Of a stretch of DNA of 34,611 bases, positions 1 to 8,329 are shown piece by piece (position 1 is the stretch's first letter; the number at the start of each line of letters is the position of its first letter). Position numbers and translations under genes: made by a program. The notes under the pieces are model-generated. The model saw nothing but the letters and a program-made list of their open reading frames with translations, was not told the origin of the DNA and searched no databases. Source of the DNA: Gordonia sp. (in: high G+C Gram-positive bacteria) (lineage in GTDB: Bacteria; Actinomycetota; Actinomycetes; Mycobacteriales; Mycobacteriaceae); NCBI RefSeq assembly GCF_020438995.1, contig NZ_JAGQTN010000125.1:1-34611 (forward strand), given 5' to 3'.

Positions 1-2
1 CC

Positions 3-968
3 GCCTGGTTATACCTCGCCGTGGGTCTGCTCGGGTTCGCCCTCGCCATCGGCGGCACCTTGATGGCGTTGCGCCGCACCGGCCGCGGCGCCGAGTACGC
101 GCTCACCGGAATGCTGTCGCTGGTCCCGTTCGTCGTCGCCTCCGCCGCGGCGCATTCGGTACCGGTGGCCGTGGCAGGCTTCACCTGCGCCGTCGTCCTC
201 GTCGTCCTGGTGTACGCCAGTGACACACTGGCCGGTGTCACCCTCGGTGTCCGGCAGATCTGGCTCACCGCCGCCGCGGTCGCCTCCTTCGCCGCGATCG
301 CCACGCTCACCGGCGGCCAGGCCCAGACCGTCACCGTGCTGGCCGTGGCCACCATGTGTGCGGTTGCCGCACCGAATCTCGGCGACACCGGTAAGGCCGT
401 CCTGTTCATCGGCACCGCTTTCGGTGCGCTCGGCGCCGCGGGCTTCCTGAACGGTGACCGCCTGGCCGCGCTCATCGCCAACGACCAGCTCACCGGCGAC
501 CGGCTGACATGGGAACCGGTGTTCGCGATCGCCCTGGGCACCACCGCGATCGCGGTCGGTTATGGCTATCAGCAACTCACCGACCGTGATTCGGCACGCG
601 TCATGTGGTGCTTGTCCGGGATGGTCACGGTGGCGGCGATCACCGATCTGTGCGTGAGCCTCGGCGTTCTCATCGACCCCGACGCAGGCTTCCGCGCCGG
701 ACATGTGGCGGCCACCATCGTGTGGATGACGACGGCGGCGACGCTGCTCTGGTACGCCCGCCACAACGGATCGACCCGGGCGCTGACGCTGACCGCGGGC
801 CTGGTGCTGGTCGCGGCGGCCGTCGCGAAGCTGTTCCTGTTCGATCTGGCCGCCCTCGACGGGGTGTTCCGGGTGATCGTGTTCATCGTCACCGGTCTGA
901 TGATCCTGACGCTGGGCAGCGTGTACGCAAAGTCTCTGACCGACGACCGGCACCAGCCCGCGCGATGA
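3..968 (+). CDS. DUF2339-type polytopic membrane protein, 3' part only
   Basis: The reading frame is open from the left edge, so the start lies outside the window; the GTG at 21 is internal. The visible 321 residues are almost entirely hydrophobic helices separated by short Arg/Asp turns, about nine to ten membrane segments. The C-terminal stretch (AKLFLFDLAALDGVFRVIVF, then a last helix ending LGSVYAK) is typical of the DUF2339 family of large predicted membrane proteins. Its function is not established. The stop overlaps the start of the next gene as ATGA, so the two are translationally coupled. The frame and the 5' truncation are certain; the family is recognised from the C-terminal motif only. 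Confidence 0.7.
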   Translation, partial: AWLYLAVGLLGFALAIGGTLMALRRTGRGAEYALTGMLSLVPFVVASAAAHSVPVAVAGFTCAVVLVVLVYASDTLAGVTLGVRQIWLTAAAVASFAAIATLTGGQAQTVTVLAVATMCAVAAPNLGDTGKAVLFIGTAFGALGAAGFLNGDRLAALIANDQLTGDRLTWEPVFAIALGTTAIAVGYGYQQLTDRDSARVMWCLSGMVTVAAITDLCVSLGVLIDPDAGFRAGHVAATIVWMTTAATLLWYARHNGSTRALTLTAGLVLVAAAVAKLFLFDLAALDGVFRVIVFIVTGLMILTLGSVYAKSLTDDRHQPAR

Positions 969-1516
969 CCCGCCGACTGCCCGCTGCACACGGTCGCGTA
1001 CCCGCGACCGTGTTCGGCTTCGGTTCGATCACCGACCACAAGATGGGTTCGGCCGGATTGCTCGCCGTCTGCGGCGCCATCGCCACCCTGCTGTGCCTGT
1101 ATGCCGCCGACTGGTGGCCGGCGCCCGATGCCGTACCCAATGCGCAAGGCCGCGGCTTTCTCGACTCGGCGCAGCAGGTCTCCTCGTTGGCAGGTAGCCA
1201 CGCGCGGCAAGGACTCGGCACCGCGATGCAGCGGCAGTTCTTCGACTGGGGGCACTATGTTCTCGCGGCGAGCGTGGTTGCGACCGCGATCTCCGTACTG
1301 ACCGGCCGCCACATCGGGGCGATCACCGGTGCGGTGCTGTCGGTGGCCGGGATCGTCTGGATGGAATCGGCGCTGACGCTGCCCGGTTTCGGCGGTACCG
1401 ACTGGACGAGGTACCTCGCCGACATCGGCGTCGGGCTGCTCGCGGTCGCCGTCGTCGCCCGGATCGCCGGCGACCGCAACGCCGTCAGGTCGCGTTCTGC
1501 CCGACGACCGGCATGA
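965..1516 (+). CDS. Small membrane protein of unknown function
   Basis: The 183-residue product begins at an ATG that overlaps the stop of the DUF2339-type gene (ATGA). It has about four hydrophobic helices: near residues 28-50, 97-112, 117-135 and 150-170. Between helices 1 and 2 lies a polar stretch of about 45 residues rich in Gln, Ser and Ala that probably faces outside. I recognise no family. The ATGA overlaps on both sides indicate one operon with the DUF2339-type protein and the LysE-type exporter. A longer frame upstream of 965 only runs through the preceding gene and is not used. Confidence 0.65.
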   Translation: MTRRLPAAHGRVPATVFGFGSITDHKMGSAGLLAVCGAIATLLCLYAADWWPAPDAVPNAQGRGFLDSAQQVSSLAGSHARQGLGTAMQRQFFDWGHYVLAASVVATAISVLTGRHIGAITGAVLSVAGIVWMESALTLPGFGGTDWTRYLADIGVGLLAVAVVARIAGDRNAVRSRSARRPA

Positions 1517-2166
1517 CCACCTCGACGACCAGTTACCGTTGTTCGGTGAGCACGTACCTGTCATTCCTGGGCGTTGCGATCCTGCTGGCCGTCGCGCCGG
1601 GACCGGACACCTTCTTCACCCTGCGGGCCAGCGTCGCCGGCGGTCGTCGCCGCGGGCTGTGGACCACCGCCGGGATCCTCACCGCCAACGTGGTGCAGGC
1701 CGGGGCCGTGGTGACCGGGCTCGGCGCGATCATCGCGCACAGCCAACCGGTGTTCCTCACCATCAAGTGGGTCGGTGTCGCCTACCTCGTCTATCTGGGG
1801 ATCAGCGCGATCATCGCCGCCCTGCGCTACTCCGACGCCGGATGGCAGAACATGCAGCGATCGCCGGTGAGCGCGGCCAAGGCCGCCCGGCAGGGATTTC
1901 TGTGCAACATCACCAACCCGAAGGTGCTCGCGTTCAATCTGGCGATCCTGCCGCAGTTCGTCTCCGGTAACGCAGGCATCGCCGAACTCGCCCTGTACGC
2001 GCTCACGCTGGCCGTCGTCGGTTCGCTGTTCCTGCTGGCGGTGGTGTTCTGCGCATCGACCTTCCGGGAGCTGATCTCGCAGGCGTCGTTCCGGCGCGGC
2101 ATCGACGGCTCGGTCGGCGCGGTGATGCTCGGCTTCGCCGGGGCACTCGCGCTCGAATCGGTGTGA
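1513..2166 (+). CDS. LysE/RhtB-family amino-acid exporter
   Basis: This is a 217-residue inner-membrane protein of the LysE/RhtB translocator family, which exports amino acids or related metabolites by proton antiport. The family hallmark is near the N-terminus: YLSFLGVAILLAVAPGPDTF, including the conserved APGPD. It is followed by the basic GGRRRGLW loop, and about six hydrophobic segments span the protein. A further conserved feature is N-I-T-N-P-K around residue 135. The ATG at 1513 overlaps the previous stop. The GTG at 1546 would give a start closer to family norms (206 aa, starting VSTYLSF). Neither has a clear Shine-Dalgarno sequence. The substrate cannot be read from sequence. Confidence 0.85.
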   Translation: MTTSTTSYRCSVSTYLSFLGVAILLAVAPGPDTFFTLRASVAGGRRRGLWTTAGILTANVVQAGAVVTGLGAIIAHSQPVFLTIKWVGVAYLVYLGISAIIAALRYSDAGWQNMQRSPVSAAKAARQGFLCNITNPKVLAFNLAILPQFVSGNAGIAELALYALTLAVVGSLFLLAVVFCASTFRELISQASFRRGIDGSVGAVMLGFAGALALESV

Positions 2167-2250
2167 CCGATCATCGGGCGGACAAGCTCACCCGACGATC
2201 CGGCGCCCGTGCGTTCTTCGCGTCATCGGGGCAATCAATCGGAGTTCAGG

Positions 2251-2296
2251 CAAATCGGAGTTCAGTGCCAGAATGTGGCACCTGAACTCCGATTTG
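2251..2296. terminator. Near-perfect 20-bp inverted repeat, terminator-like
   Basis: The arms 2251-2270 and 2276-2296 (AAATCGGAGTTCAG...CTGAACTCCGATTT) pair over about 20 bp with one bulge and a 5-nt loop, followed by TTTA. A third copy of AATCGGAGTTCAG sits just upstream at 2237-2250 in direct orientation. The hairpin could end the DUF2339-lysE transcript. The extra half-site suggests it may also be a small repeat element. Confidence 0.55.
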
Positions 2297-2412
2297 TTTA
2301 TTGCGAAAATCTCGTGTTTGTGGGTGGCGACGAATATCGCTTACTGCCGCACACGGCGACGAGCACAACCGTAGTCTGAGCGCACATGTCGGGGCGATCG
2401 GGAGACGCGAAG

Positions 2413-3918
2413 ATGGCAAACAACCCCGTGATCCAGAGCGAACCGGGCGATAAGGGCCTGCGCTCAGGATCCATCGGACTGCTCGGCAACGTCACGATCG
2501 GACTGTCGGCGACGGCGCCGACGTACAGTCTCGCCGCGACACTCGGTTACGTCGTCCACGAGGTACACGAGAAGGCCCCGGCGATGTTCGTCATCGCGTT
2601 CATTCCGATGCTGCTGGTGGCGTTCGCGTACAAGGAACTGTCCGCAGACACCCCTGACTGCGGCACCACCTTCACCTGGGGCACTCGGGCATTCGGTCCG
2701 TGGGTGGGGTGGATCGGCGGCTGGGGTCTGGCCGTGTCGGCGATCATCGTGCTCGCCAACGTGGCCGAGATCGCCGGTATCTACATGCTGCGCTTCGTGC
2801 ATCTGGACTCGTGGGCCGACAACATGTGGATCAAGATCGCCTTCGGATGCATCCTGATCGCCGGGATGACCTGGGTGAGCATCCGCGGCATCGTCATCAG
2901 CGAACGACTACAGGCCGTCCTAATGGCGATACAGTTCGTCATCCTGATCCTGGCGAGCGTCGTCGCCCTGGTGAAGGTCGGCTTCGACAAGGCGGGTGAT
3001 CAGGCGATCAAGCCGGAGCTGAGCTGGTTGTGGCCCGGAGGCCTGGACCATTCGCAGATCGCGGCCGCGGTGATCTTGTGCATTTTCATCTACTGGGGCT
3101 GGGATGCGTGCCTGGCGGTGAGCGAAGAAACCAAGAATCCGGCCAAGACGCCCGGTCAGGCGGCGATCATCACCTGCCTGATCCTGGTCGCGACCTACGT
3201 CCTGGTCGCGTACGCGGTGCAGGCATTCGCCGGTTTCGGCAACACAGGAATCGGCCTGAACAACCGCGAGAACGAAGACGACGTGCTCACCATTCTCGGT
3301 GATCCGGTGGCGGGCGGACTGATGGCGTCGGCACTGTTGCTCACGGTCAGCGTCTCGGCGCTGGCGTCGACACAGTCGACGATCCTGCCCACCGCGCGCG
3401 GCAGTCTGTCGATGGCCGTCTACAAGGCGCTTCCGGACAAGTTCGCCCGCATCCACCCCCGTTACATGACACCGGATTTCGGTACCGCCGTGATGGGTGT
3501 GTCGGCGCTCGTGTTCTACCTTGTGCTGGCCCTGCTCAGCGAGAACACGCTCGCCGATTCCATCGCCTCTCTCGGCCTCGCGGTCGCCTTCTACTACGGC
3601 ATCACGGCGTTCTCCTGCGTCTGGTATTTCCGGCGCAGCCTCTTCGATTCGATGCGCCACTTCCTCATGCGCGGGCTGCTGCCATTCCTCGGCGGGGTGG
3701 CGATGACGTGGGCATTCGGCCAGTCCGCGTGGGATATGTTCGACGAGAACTATGGCGAAACCTCCATCGGCGGTGTCGGTGGCGTGTTCATCCTCGGCGT
3801 CGGCATGCTCGTGTTGGGTGTGCCGCTTATGCTCGCCTGCTACGCCCACCGGAAGGAGTTCTTCCAGGGCAAGACACTGACCGCCGAAACCGAAGTGCTG
3901 GTGCCGGACGTCTACTGA
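2413..3918 (+). CDS. APC-superfamily amino acid/polyamine permease
   Basis: The product is a 501-residue transporter with about 12 to 14 membrane helices. The first helix follows the motif TIGLSATAPTYSLAATLGYV, which matches the substrate-binding helix 1 of APC permeases. Later helices are clear at about 60-75, 95-120, 140-195, 225-250 and onwards. A conserved ESxNPxKTP-like signal appears as SEETKNPAKTPGQ. Start choice: ATG 2413 is preceded by GGGAG at 2400-2404 with an 8-nt spacer, while the in-frame ATG at 2386 has no ribosome site. The convergent neighbour is an FAD-dependent amine or amino-acid oxidase, so uptake of an amine or amino acid is a reasonable inference. The substrate is unknown. 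Confidence 0.85.
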   Translation: MANNPVIQSEPGDKGLRSGSIGLLGNVTIGLSATAPTYSLAATLGYVVHEVHEKAPAMFVIAFIPMLLVAFAYKELSADTPDCGTTFTWGTRAFGPWVGWIGGWGLAVSAIIVLANVAEIAGIYMLRFVHLDSWADNMWIKIAFGCILIAGMTWVSIRGIVISERLQAVLMAIQFVILILASVVALVKVGFDKAGDQAIKPELSWLWPGGLDHSQIAAAVILCIFIYWGWDACLAVSEETKNPAKTPGQAAIITCLILVATYVLVAYAVQAFAGFGNTGIGLNNRENEDDVLTILGDPVAGGLMASALLLTVSVSALASTQSTILPTARGSLSMAVYKALPDKFARIHPRYMTPDFGTAVMGVSALVFYLVLALLSENTLADSIASLGLAVAFYYGITAFSCVWYFRRSLFDSMRHFLMRGLLPFLGGVAMTWAFGQSAWDMFDENYGETSIGGVGGVFILGVGMLVLGVPLMLACYAHRKEFFQGKTLTAETEVLVPDVY

Positions 3919-3951
3919 CCGCGGGGTCTATTGGCCTCGCGGTCAGTAGAC
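3910..3951. terminator. Bidirectional terminator between convergent genes
   Basis: The perfect 14-bp arms GTCTACTGACCGCG (3910-3923) and CGCGGTCAGTAGAC (3938-3951) flank a 14-nt loop. The left arm contains the permease stop codon. The hairpin ends 8 nt before the stop codon of the convergent oxidase gene. There is no T-run, but the position and symmetry fit a shared terminator. Confidence 0.7.
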
Positions 3952-3958
3952 CGCGGCG

Positions 3959-5401
3959 TCAGCTGTCGAAGCCCAGGCCGGTCTTATCCATGATGGTCAG
4001 CCACAGTCCGCGTTTACCTTGACGCCGTTCACTTCTGGCGATCTGGTGGCGGGTGATGTTCACACCGATCCACCGTGCCGGTTCCGGCGGGAACGGGATC
4101 GGCTTGGACTTGACCATCTTCAATTCCGTGCGTTCGTTGCGCACCCCGTCGAGCAGGTCGAGCGCGACCGCCGCCCCGAAATGACTGGCCCCCACCCCGA
4201 GTCCGGTGAACCCGGTCACGGTCACCACCCGTCCCTTGTGCGAGGTGTCCCAGAAGGCGCTGAACCGGGAGCAGGTGTCGATCAACCCGCCCCAGGTATG
4301 CGAGGCCTTGATGCCTTCGAGCTGCGGGAAGAACTGGAGTAGATGTTCGGCGAGCAGCGCGAACTCGGCGGGCTCGAATTCATGCCGCCGGTCCGCATCC
4401 GAGCCGAAGTGGTACAGCGCATCCCAGCCGCCGAACAGAATCCTGTTGTCGGCGGTCAGCCGGAAGTAGTGAAAACGCGGACCGTTGTCGGCCAGGCCTT
4501 CCCTGCCGGCCCATCCCAGCGACGCGAGTTGTTCGCCCGAGAGCGGTTCGGTCATGATCGCGTAGTCCCACACCGGCACCGTGAACATCCGCAGGCGACG
4601 CACCAGCGACGGACTCGCCGACGTCGCCAGCACCGCCTTCGCCGCGGTGACCGAGCCGTAGCCGGTGGTCGCGACTACCTTCTCCCCGACCGAACGCAGT
4701 CTCCCGACCTCGGTGTGCTCGTGGATCGTCACACCGAGCCGTTCGGCCGCCGCCGCCAGACCCCAGGCGAGCCTGGCCGGATCGAGCATGATCACGTCCG
4801 GATCGAAGGTGGCCCCGGCGATCATCGGCGAATCGACCCGCGCCCGCGCCGCTTCCGCCGACAGCAGATCCAGCTTCTGTCCGACGGCCGCGGCATCGTC
4901 GACGACCCCGGCCAGTTCGACCGCCTGCCAGTCGAAGTTGGCGATGTCGAGTTCACCGGTCCGCCCGGCGTTGGAGGCGATACCCAGACGCTCGATCGTC
5001 GCCTCGATCTCGTCGAGAGTCTTCTTGCCGAGCCGCACGAGGGTGGGCATCTCGTCGGGCCAACGTGCCAATCCGTTTCCGAGCCCGTGAGTGATGCTGG
5101 CCGAGCAGAATCCGCCGTTGCGTCCGGTGGCATGTTCGGCGATCCGATCGCGTTCGAGAAGGACGATGCGCAGGCCCGGATGCCGCTCGGCGGCCTGCAC
5201 CGCCGACCACAGTCCGGTGAACCCACCCCCGACGATCAGCAGGTCGGCTTCGACATCGGCGGCCAGGCGTGGGCGGGGTGCCGGACGTTCTGGTCGGTCG
5301 AGCCAGTACGGTTCGGGCGAGGCCCCGGCCACCATCGCACGGGACCGCTCGGTGGGTTCGCAAGCCCAGGTCACGAGTTCTCCATCCTGTCCGGCGAACA
5401 C
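3959..5401 (-). CDS. FAD-dependent amine/amino-acid oxidoreductase (DAO family, PuuB-like)
   Basis: The 480-residue product belongs to the DAO superfamily (D-amino-acid, glycine and gamma-glutamylputrescine oxidases). A Rossmann FAD-binding motif, LLIVGGGFTGLWSA, starts near residue 54, and LLERD for the ribose follows about 25 residues later. The motif ATGRNGGFCSA near residue 92 is typical of PuuB-like oxidases. A C-terminal GFTGLGVGASHFGA closes the FAD site. The enzyme should deaminate an amine or amino acid with H2O2 production. The GTG at 5401 is the longest start. The ATG at 5335 (MVAGASPEPYWLDRPERP) would place the FAD motif closer to the N-terminus, as in homologues, and may be the true one. 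A convergent permease suggests a transport-oxidation pair. The exact substrate is unknown. Confidence 0.85.
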   Translation of the reverse strand: MFAGQDGELVTWACEPTERSRAMVAGASPEPYWLDRPERPAPRPRLAADVEADLLIVGGGFTGLWSAVQAAERHPGLRIVLLERDRIAEHATGRNGGFCSASITHGLGNGLARWPDEMPTLVRLGKKTLDEIEATIERLGIASNAGRTGELDIANFDWQAVELAGVVDDAAAVGQKLDLLSAEAARARVDSPMIAGATFDPDVIMLDPARLAWGLAAAAERLGVTIHEHTEVGRLRSVGEKVVATTGYGSVTAAKAVLATSASPSLVRRLRMFTVPVWDYAIMTEPLSGEQLASLGWAGREGLADNGPRFHYFRLTADNRILFGGWDALYHFGSDADRRHEFEPAEFALLAEHLLQFFPQLEGIKASHTWGGLIDTCSRFSAFWDTSHKGRVVTVTGFTGLGVGASHFGAAVALDLLDGVRNERTELKMVKSKPIPFPPEPARWIGVNITRHQIARSERRQGKRGLWLTIMDKTGLGFDS

Positions 5402-5573
5402 CGTTCGACACGGCGTCCTACCGGAGTCGTTGCCGTCTCAGGTCCTGCCAACGATATATACGGGCAGCCGCGTCGGCGCGAAATCGGCGAACGTCCCGCC
5501 CGCGCGGGCGGTCGCCGACGCACCCACCCTCATCGGCCTGCCCGGATCACCCCCACGACGTTCGGCGATTGGC

Positions 5574-5579
5574 TATGTT
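5574..5579 (+). promoter_or_regulatory. -10 box (TATGTT) for a leaderless mRNA
   Basis: TATGTT ends 7 nt before the ATG at 5587, which puts the expected transcription start at or next to the start codon. No Shine-Dalgarno sequence precedes that ATG. Confidence 0.5.
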
Positions 5580-5586
5580 CGAGACG

Positions 5587-6483
5587 ATGATCTTCGACCG
5601 GCTACTCGCGCTGGGCATCGCGTCCCATGAGATCCTGCGTATCCGCATTCCCGACGGTCGGGTGGAACGACTCTACGACGGGACCGGACGAGCACCCGAC
5701 GGCATCGTGATGATCGGTGACTCGGTCTATTGGACGACGATGGGTGCCTCGATGCGCGATCCCGATATCCCGGGTGAAGCAGGCCGCGATTACGGCGCGG
5801 CCAATGGTGGCGTCCATGCGATCGATCGGGACGGCAACAACCGCCGTGATCTGACCGGGCGCGGCAGCGTCGTCACCGGGAAACAGCTCGCCTTCGACGG
5901 CGTTGACCGGCTGTATTGGGGTGATCGTGAGGGGCTTCGGGTCAGCAGTATCCGGCTCGACGGCACCGACCGTCGCGACGAGGTCATCAACGCGCCCGCG
6001 CCCGACCGGATGTCCGAATGCGTCGGGGTTGCCGTCGACGCCTCTGCGGGCCATCTCTACTGGACACAGAAGGGACCGTCGAAAGGCGGTCGCGGACGGA
6101 TATTCCGGGCCGGACTGTCGGTACCCGACGGGGAATCGGCCAATCGCCGCACCGATATCGAGGTGCTCTGGGAGGGCCTGCCGGAGCCGATCGACCTGGA
6201 GATCCACGACGGCGACCTGTATTGGACCGATCGGGGTGCACCGCCGCTGGGCAACACTCTCAACCGCGCACCACTACCGGCCATCGGGCAGTCCGGACGG
6301 ACACCAGAAATCCTGGCCGACGGTTTCCGCGAGGCCGTCGGCCTGGCCGTGGACAGTGAGGCCGTGTACGTGTCGGATCTGTCCGGACGTGTCCGGCGGA
6401 TCGGCCGGGACGGCTCGGATCGGTTGCTGGCTCACTTCGACGGACCGATCACCGGGATCTGCGGATTGGAAAGCCGGGCATAG
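5587..6483 (+). CDS. YWTD-repeat beta-propeller protein
   Basis: The 298-residue product is built from repeated beta-propeller blades, each carrying a variant of the YWTD/YWxD motif: VYWTTM, LYWGDR, LYWTQK, LYWTDR and a final VYVSDL. Such folds (LDL-receptor class B, NHL or SMP-30-like) bind ligands or act as lactonases. No signal peptide is visible, so it is probably cytoplasmic. The start is taken at ATG 5587 because of the TATGTT box 7 nt upstream; ATG 5575 is four codons longer and overlaps that box. The frame stays open upstream to about 5269 but only antisense to the oxidase gene. The function is not known. Confidence 0.75.
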   Translation: MIFDRLLALGIASHEILRIRIPDGRVERLYDGTGRAPDGIVMIGDSVYWTTMGASMRDPDIPGEAGRDYGAANGGVHAIDRDGNNRRDLTGRGSVVTGKQLAFDGVDRLYWGDREGLRVSSIRLDGTDRRDEVINAPAPDRMSECVGVAVDASAGHLYWTQKGPSKGGRGRIFRAGLSVPDGESANRRTDIEVLWEGLPEPIDLEIHDGDLYWTDRGAPPLGNTLNRAPLPAIGQSGRTPEILADGFREAVGLAVDSEAVYVSDLSGRVRRIGRDGSDRLLAHFDGPITGICGLESRA

Positions 6484-6527
6484 TGTGGGCACAGACATCG
6501 ACCGCGATCCGCCTCAGCCATGAGAAA

Positions 6528-6559
6528 AGCCCCCCACCTGTGTAAACAGGTGAGGGGCT
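6528..6559 (-). terminator. Intrinsic terminator of tmRNA
   Basis: Read on the minus strand, a 13-bp GC-rich stem (AGCCCCTCACCTG / CAGGTGGGGGGCT, one mismatch) with a 6-nt loop is followed by TTTTCTC. It lies 5 nt past the encoded 3' end of the tmRNA. It also lies downstream of the YWTD gene on the plus strand and may serve both. Confidence 0.85.
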
Positions 6560-6563
6560 CTCG

Positions 6564-6933
6564 TGGAGCTGCCGGGAATTGAACCCGGGTCCTCCGTCGA
6601 GTCGGCAGGGCTTCTCCGTGCGCAGTCCGCTGTGCCTCTACTCGGATCTCCCGGTCACGCGAACCTGCCGAAATGACGATCCCAGTCGCTGTGAGTTGTC
6701 CCGTCCCCACCCGCGACCGGCGGGGACGGTGAGCTCCCGAAGATGATGCCGGGGACCGAGGTGAGAGCACCCTCGGGCCGACAGACTAGCCGGGCTGCTC
6801 AGGCAGCGAGGGCGTAGTCGCGCTGATTCTTATCGGCGCTTAATTGGTTGCCGCGACGCTTATACGGTGGTCTCCAGCCTGCACCGGCACGCTTCCCCTG
6901 CCTCGGCGCACGTAGTCGAATCCGATCAGCCCC
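6564..6933 (-). ncRNA. ssrA: Transfer-messenger RNA (tmRNA)
   Basis: On the minus strand a 370-nt RNA begins GGGGCTGATCGGATTCGAC and ends GGGTTCAATTCCCGGCAGCTCCA. The ends pair as GGGGCU with AGCUCC to form the tRNA-Ala-like acceptor stem, and the T-arm GGTTCAATTCC is intact. The CCA end is not encoded (ACGA follows), so it must be added. The reading frame at 6837-6802 encodes the tag ADKNQRDYALAA and stops at TGA 6801-6799. The tag ends in the ALAA proteolysis signal. With SmpB (encoded at 10729-11202) this RNA rescues stalled ribosomes and marks the nascent chain for proteases. The length equals the usual tmRNA size. Confidence 0.97.
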
Positions 6934-6968
6934 GAGTCAGGTCCCTCCGGTTTCCCGGCGGGCACTCG

Positions 6969-6974
6969 ATACTA
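6969..6974 (-). promoter_or_regulatory. Possible -10 box (TAGTAT) of the tmRNA promoter
   Basis: On the minus strand TAGTAT lies 35 nt upstream of the mature tmRNA 5' end. Transcription from it would give a short 5' extension that RNase P would remove. I see no convincing -35 box. Confidence 0.35.
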
Positions 6975-7148
6975 ACAACCCTGCGCCCGCATTTCATCCC
7001 TATTTATCCGATCACCGCCACGAAGGCCCACGATGGGCGACTACCTGCGGTTTTCCGCGTCGGGAGCGCACCCCGAACGAGCGATCGGTAAGCGCTCTGG
7101 TACTTGTATGGTTACCTACGACACACTCCGCCACCCGGAAGGCCCTCG

Positions 7149-8297
7149 ATGAAGCGACTGATCTTCGAACCCGAGCACGAACAGTTCCGCGAGACCGTTC
7201 GCGCGTTCATCTCCCGCGAGATCGAACCGTATTCGCAGGAATGGGAGGCCGCAGGTCAGGTCGACCGGGACGTCTACCGCAAGGCCGGCGAGGCCGGTCT
7301 GCTCGGTTTCAACGTTCCCGAGGAGTTCGGCGGCGGCGGTGTCGAGGATTTCCGGTTCAATGTCGTGGTCGCCGAAGAACTGGCCCGTTCCAGCCACGCC
7401 GCGCCCGCGTTCACCCTGCAGAACGATGTGGTCGTGCCCTACTTCACGTCGCTGTCCAACGAAGAGCAGCGGGCGCGCTGGCTGCCCGGCATGGCCACCG
7501 GCGAGACGATCGTCGCCGTCGCGATGACAGAACCCGGCGCGGGCAGTGACCTCGCCGGTATCAAGACCAGCGCCGTCCGTGAAGGCGACGACTGGATCCT
7601 CAACGGCAGCAAGACATTCATCTCCTCCGGCATCAACTCCGACCTCGTGGTGGTGGTGTGCCGCACCAACCCCGACCCGGCCGCCAAGCACAAGGCGTTC
7701 TCGCTGCTGGTCGTCGAGCGCGGCATGGAAGGTTTCCAGCGCGGCCGCAAGCTCGACAAGATGGGCCTGAAGTCACAGGACACCGCCGAACTGCACTTCG
7801 ACAACGTGCGGGTGCCCGCGGCCAACGTGCTCGGCCAGGTCGATCAGGGCTTCTACCACCTGATGCACAACCTGCCGTCGGAGCGCCTGTCGATCGCGGT
7901 CACCGCCACCGCGATCGCCCGATCGGTGTACGAGGAGACCCTGCAGTACTGCAAGGACCGCAAGGCCTTCGGCAAACCGATCGGCACGTTCCAGGCCAAC
8001 CGGTTCACCCTCGCCGAGATGGCCACCGAACTCGACGTCGCGCAGGCCTACATCGACCGCTGCCTGCAGGGCGTGCTCGACGGTGAGGCCAGCGCCGTCG
8101 ACGCGTCGAAGGCCAAGTGGTGGTGCACCGAACTGAGCAAGCGGGTCGTCGACTCCTGCCTGCAACTGCACGGCGGCTACGGCTACATGAACGAATACCG
8201 GGTGGCCCGCGCCTACACCGACATCCGCATCCAGACGATCTTCGGCGGAACCACCGAAATCATGAAGGACCTGATCGGCAGAAGCATGGGCGTTTAG
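7149..8297 (+). CDS. Acyl-CoA dehydrogenase, long-chain/isovaleryl-type subgroup
   Basis: The 382-residue flavoenzyme should catalyse alpha,beta-dehydrogenation of an acyl-CoA in beta-oxidation. Visible family signatures are MTEPGAGSDLAGIKTSA (FAD/substrate loop) and the C-terminal GGYGYMNEYRVARAYTDIRI. The C-terminal motif reads FGGTTEIMKDLI, so the catalytic Glu of the MCAD-type YEGT motif is absent. The long-chain and isovaleryl subgroups share this GGT-EIMK form and use a Glu on helix G instead; here SVYEETLQY, just after LPSERLSIA, supplies candidates. The ATG at 7149 has GGAAGG 6 nt upstream; the upstream in-frame ATG at 7104 has none. The gene converges on the metallopeptidase gene, with 32 nt between the stops. 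Confidence 0.88.
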   Translation: MKRLIFEPEHEQFRETVRAFISREIEPYSQEWEAAGQVDRDVYRKAGEAGLLGFNVPEEFGGGGVEDFRFNVVVAEELARSSHAAPAFTLQNDVVVPYFTSLSNEEQRARWLPGMATGETIVAVAMTEPGAGSDLAGIKTSAVREGDDWILNGSKTFISSGINSDLVVVVCRTNPDPAAKHKAFSLLVVERGMEGFQRGRKLDKMGLKSQDTAELHFDNVRVPAANVLGQVDQGFYHLMHNLPSERLSIAVTATAIARSVYEETLQYCKDRKAFGKPIGTFQANRFTLAEMATELDVAQAYIDRCLQGVLDGEASAVDASKAKWWCTELSKRVVDSCLQLHGGYGYMNEYRVARAYTDIRIQTIFGGTTEIMKDLIGRSMGV

Positions 8298-8329
8298 CCC
8301 CGTTTAGCCCAGCCTGTCCCGATCCCGCC

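Noticed and set aside
5269-5586. Upstream extension of the YWTD protein
   Set aside because: It runs antisense to the oxidase N-terminus and is Arg/Pro-rich; the TATGTT box supports the start at 5587.
7149-8297. Acyl-CoA dehydrogenase suspected inactive because YEGT is FGGT
   Set aside because: Long-chain and isovaleryl-type enzymes have the same GGT-EIMK form and use a Glu on another helix, which is present here.
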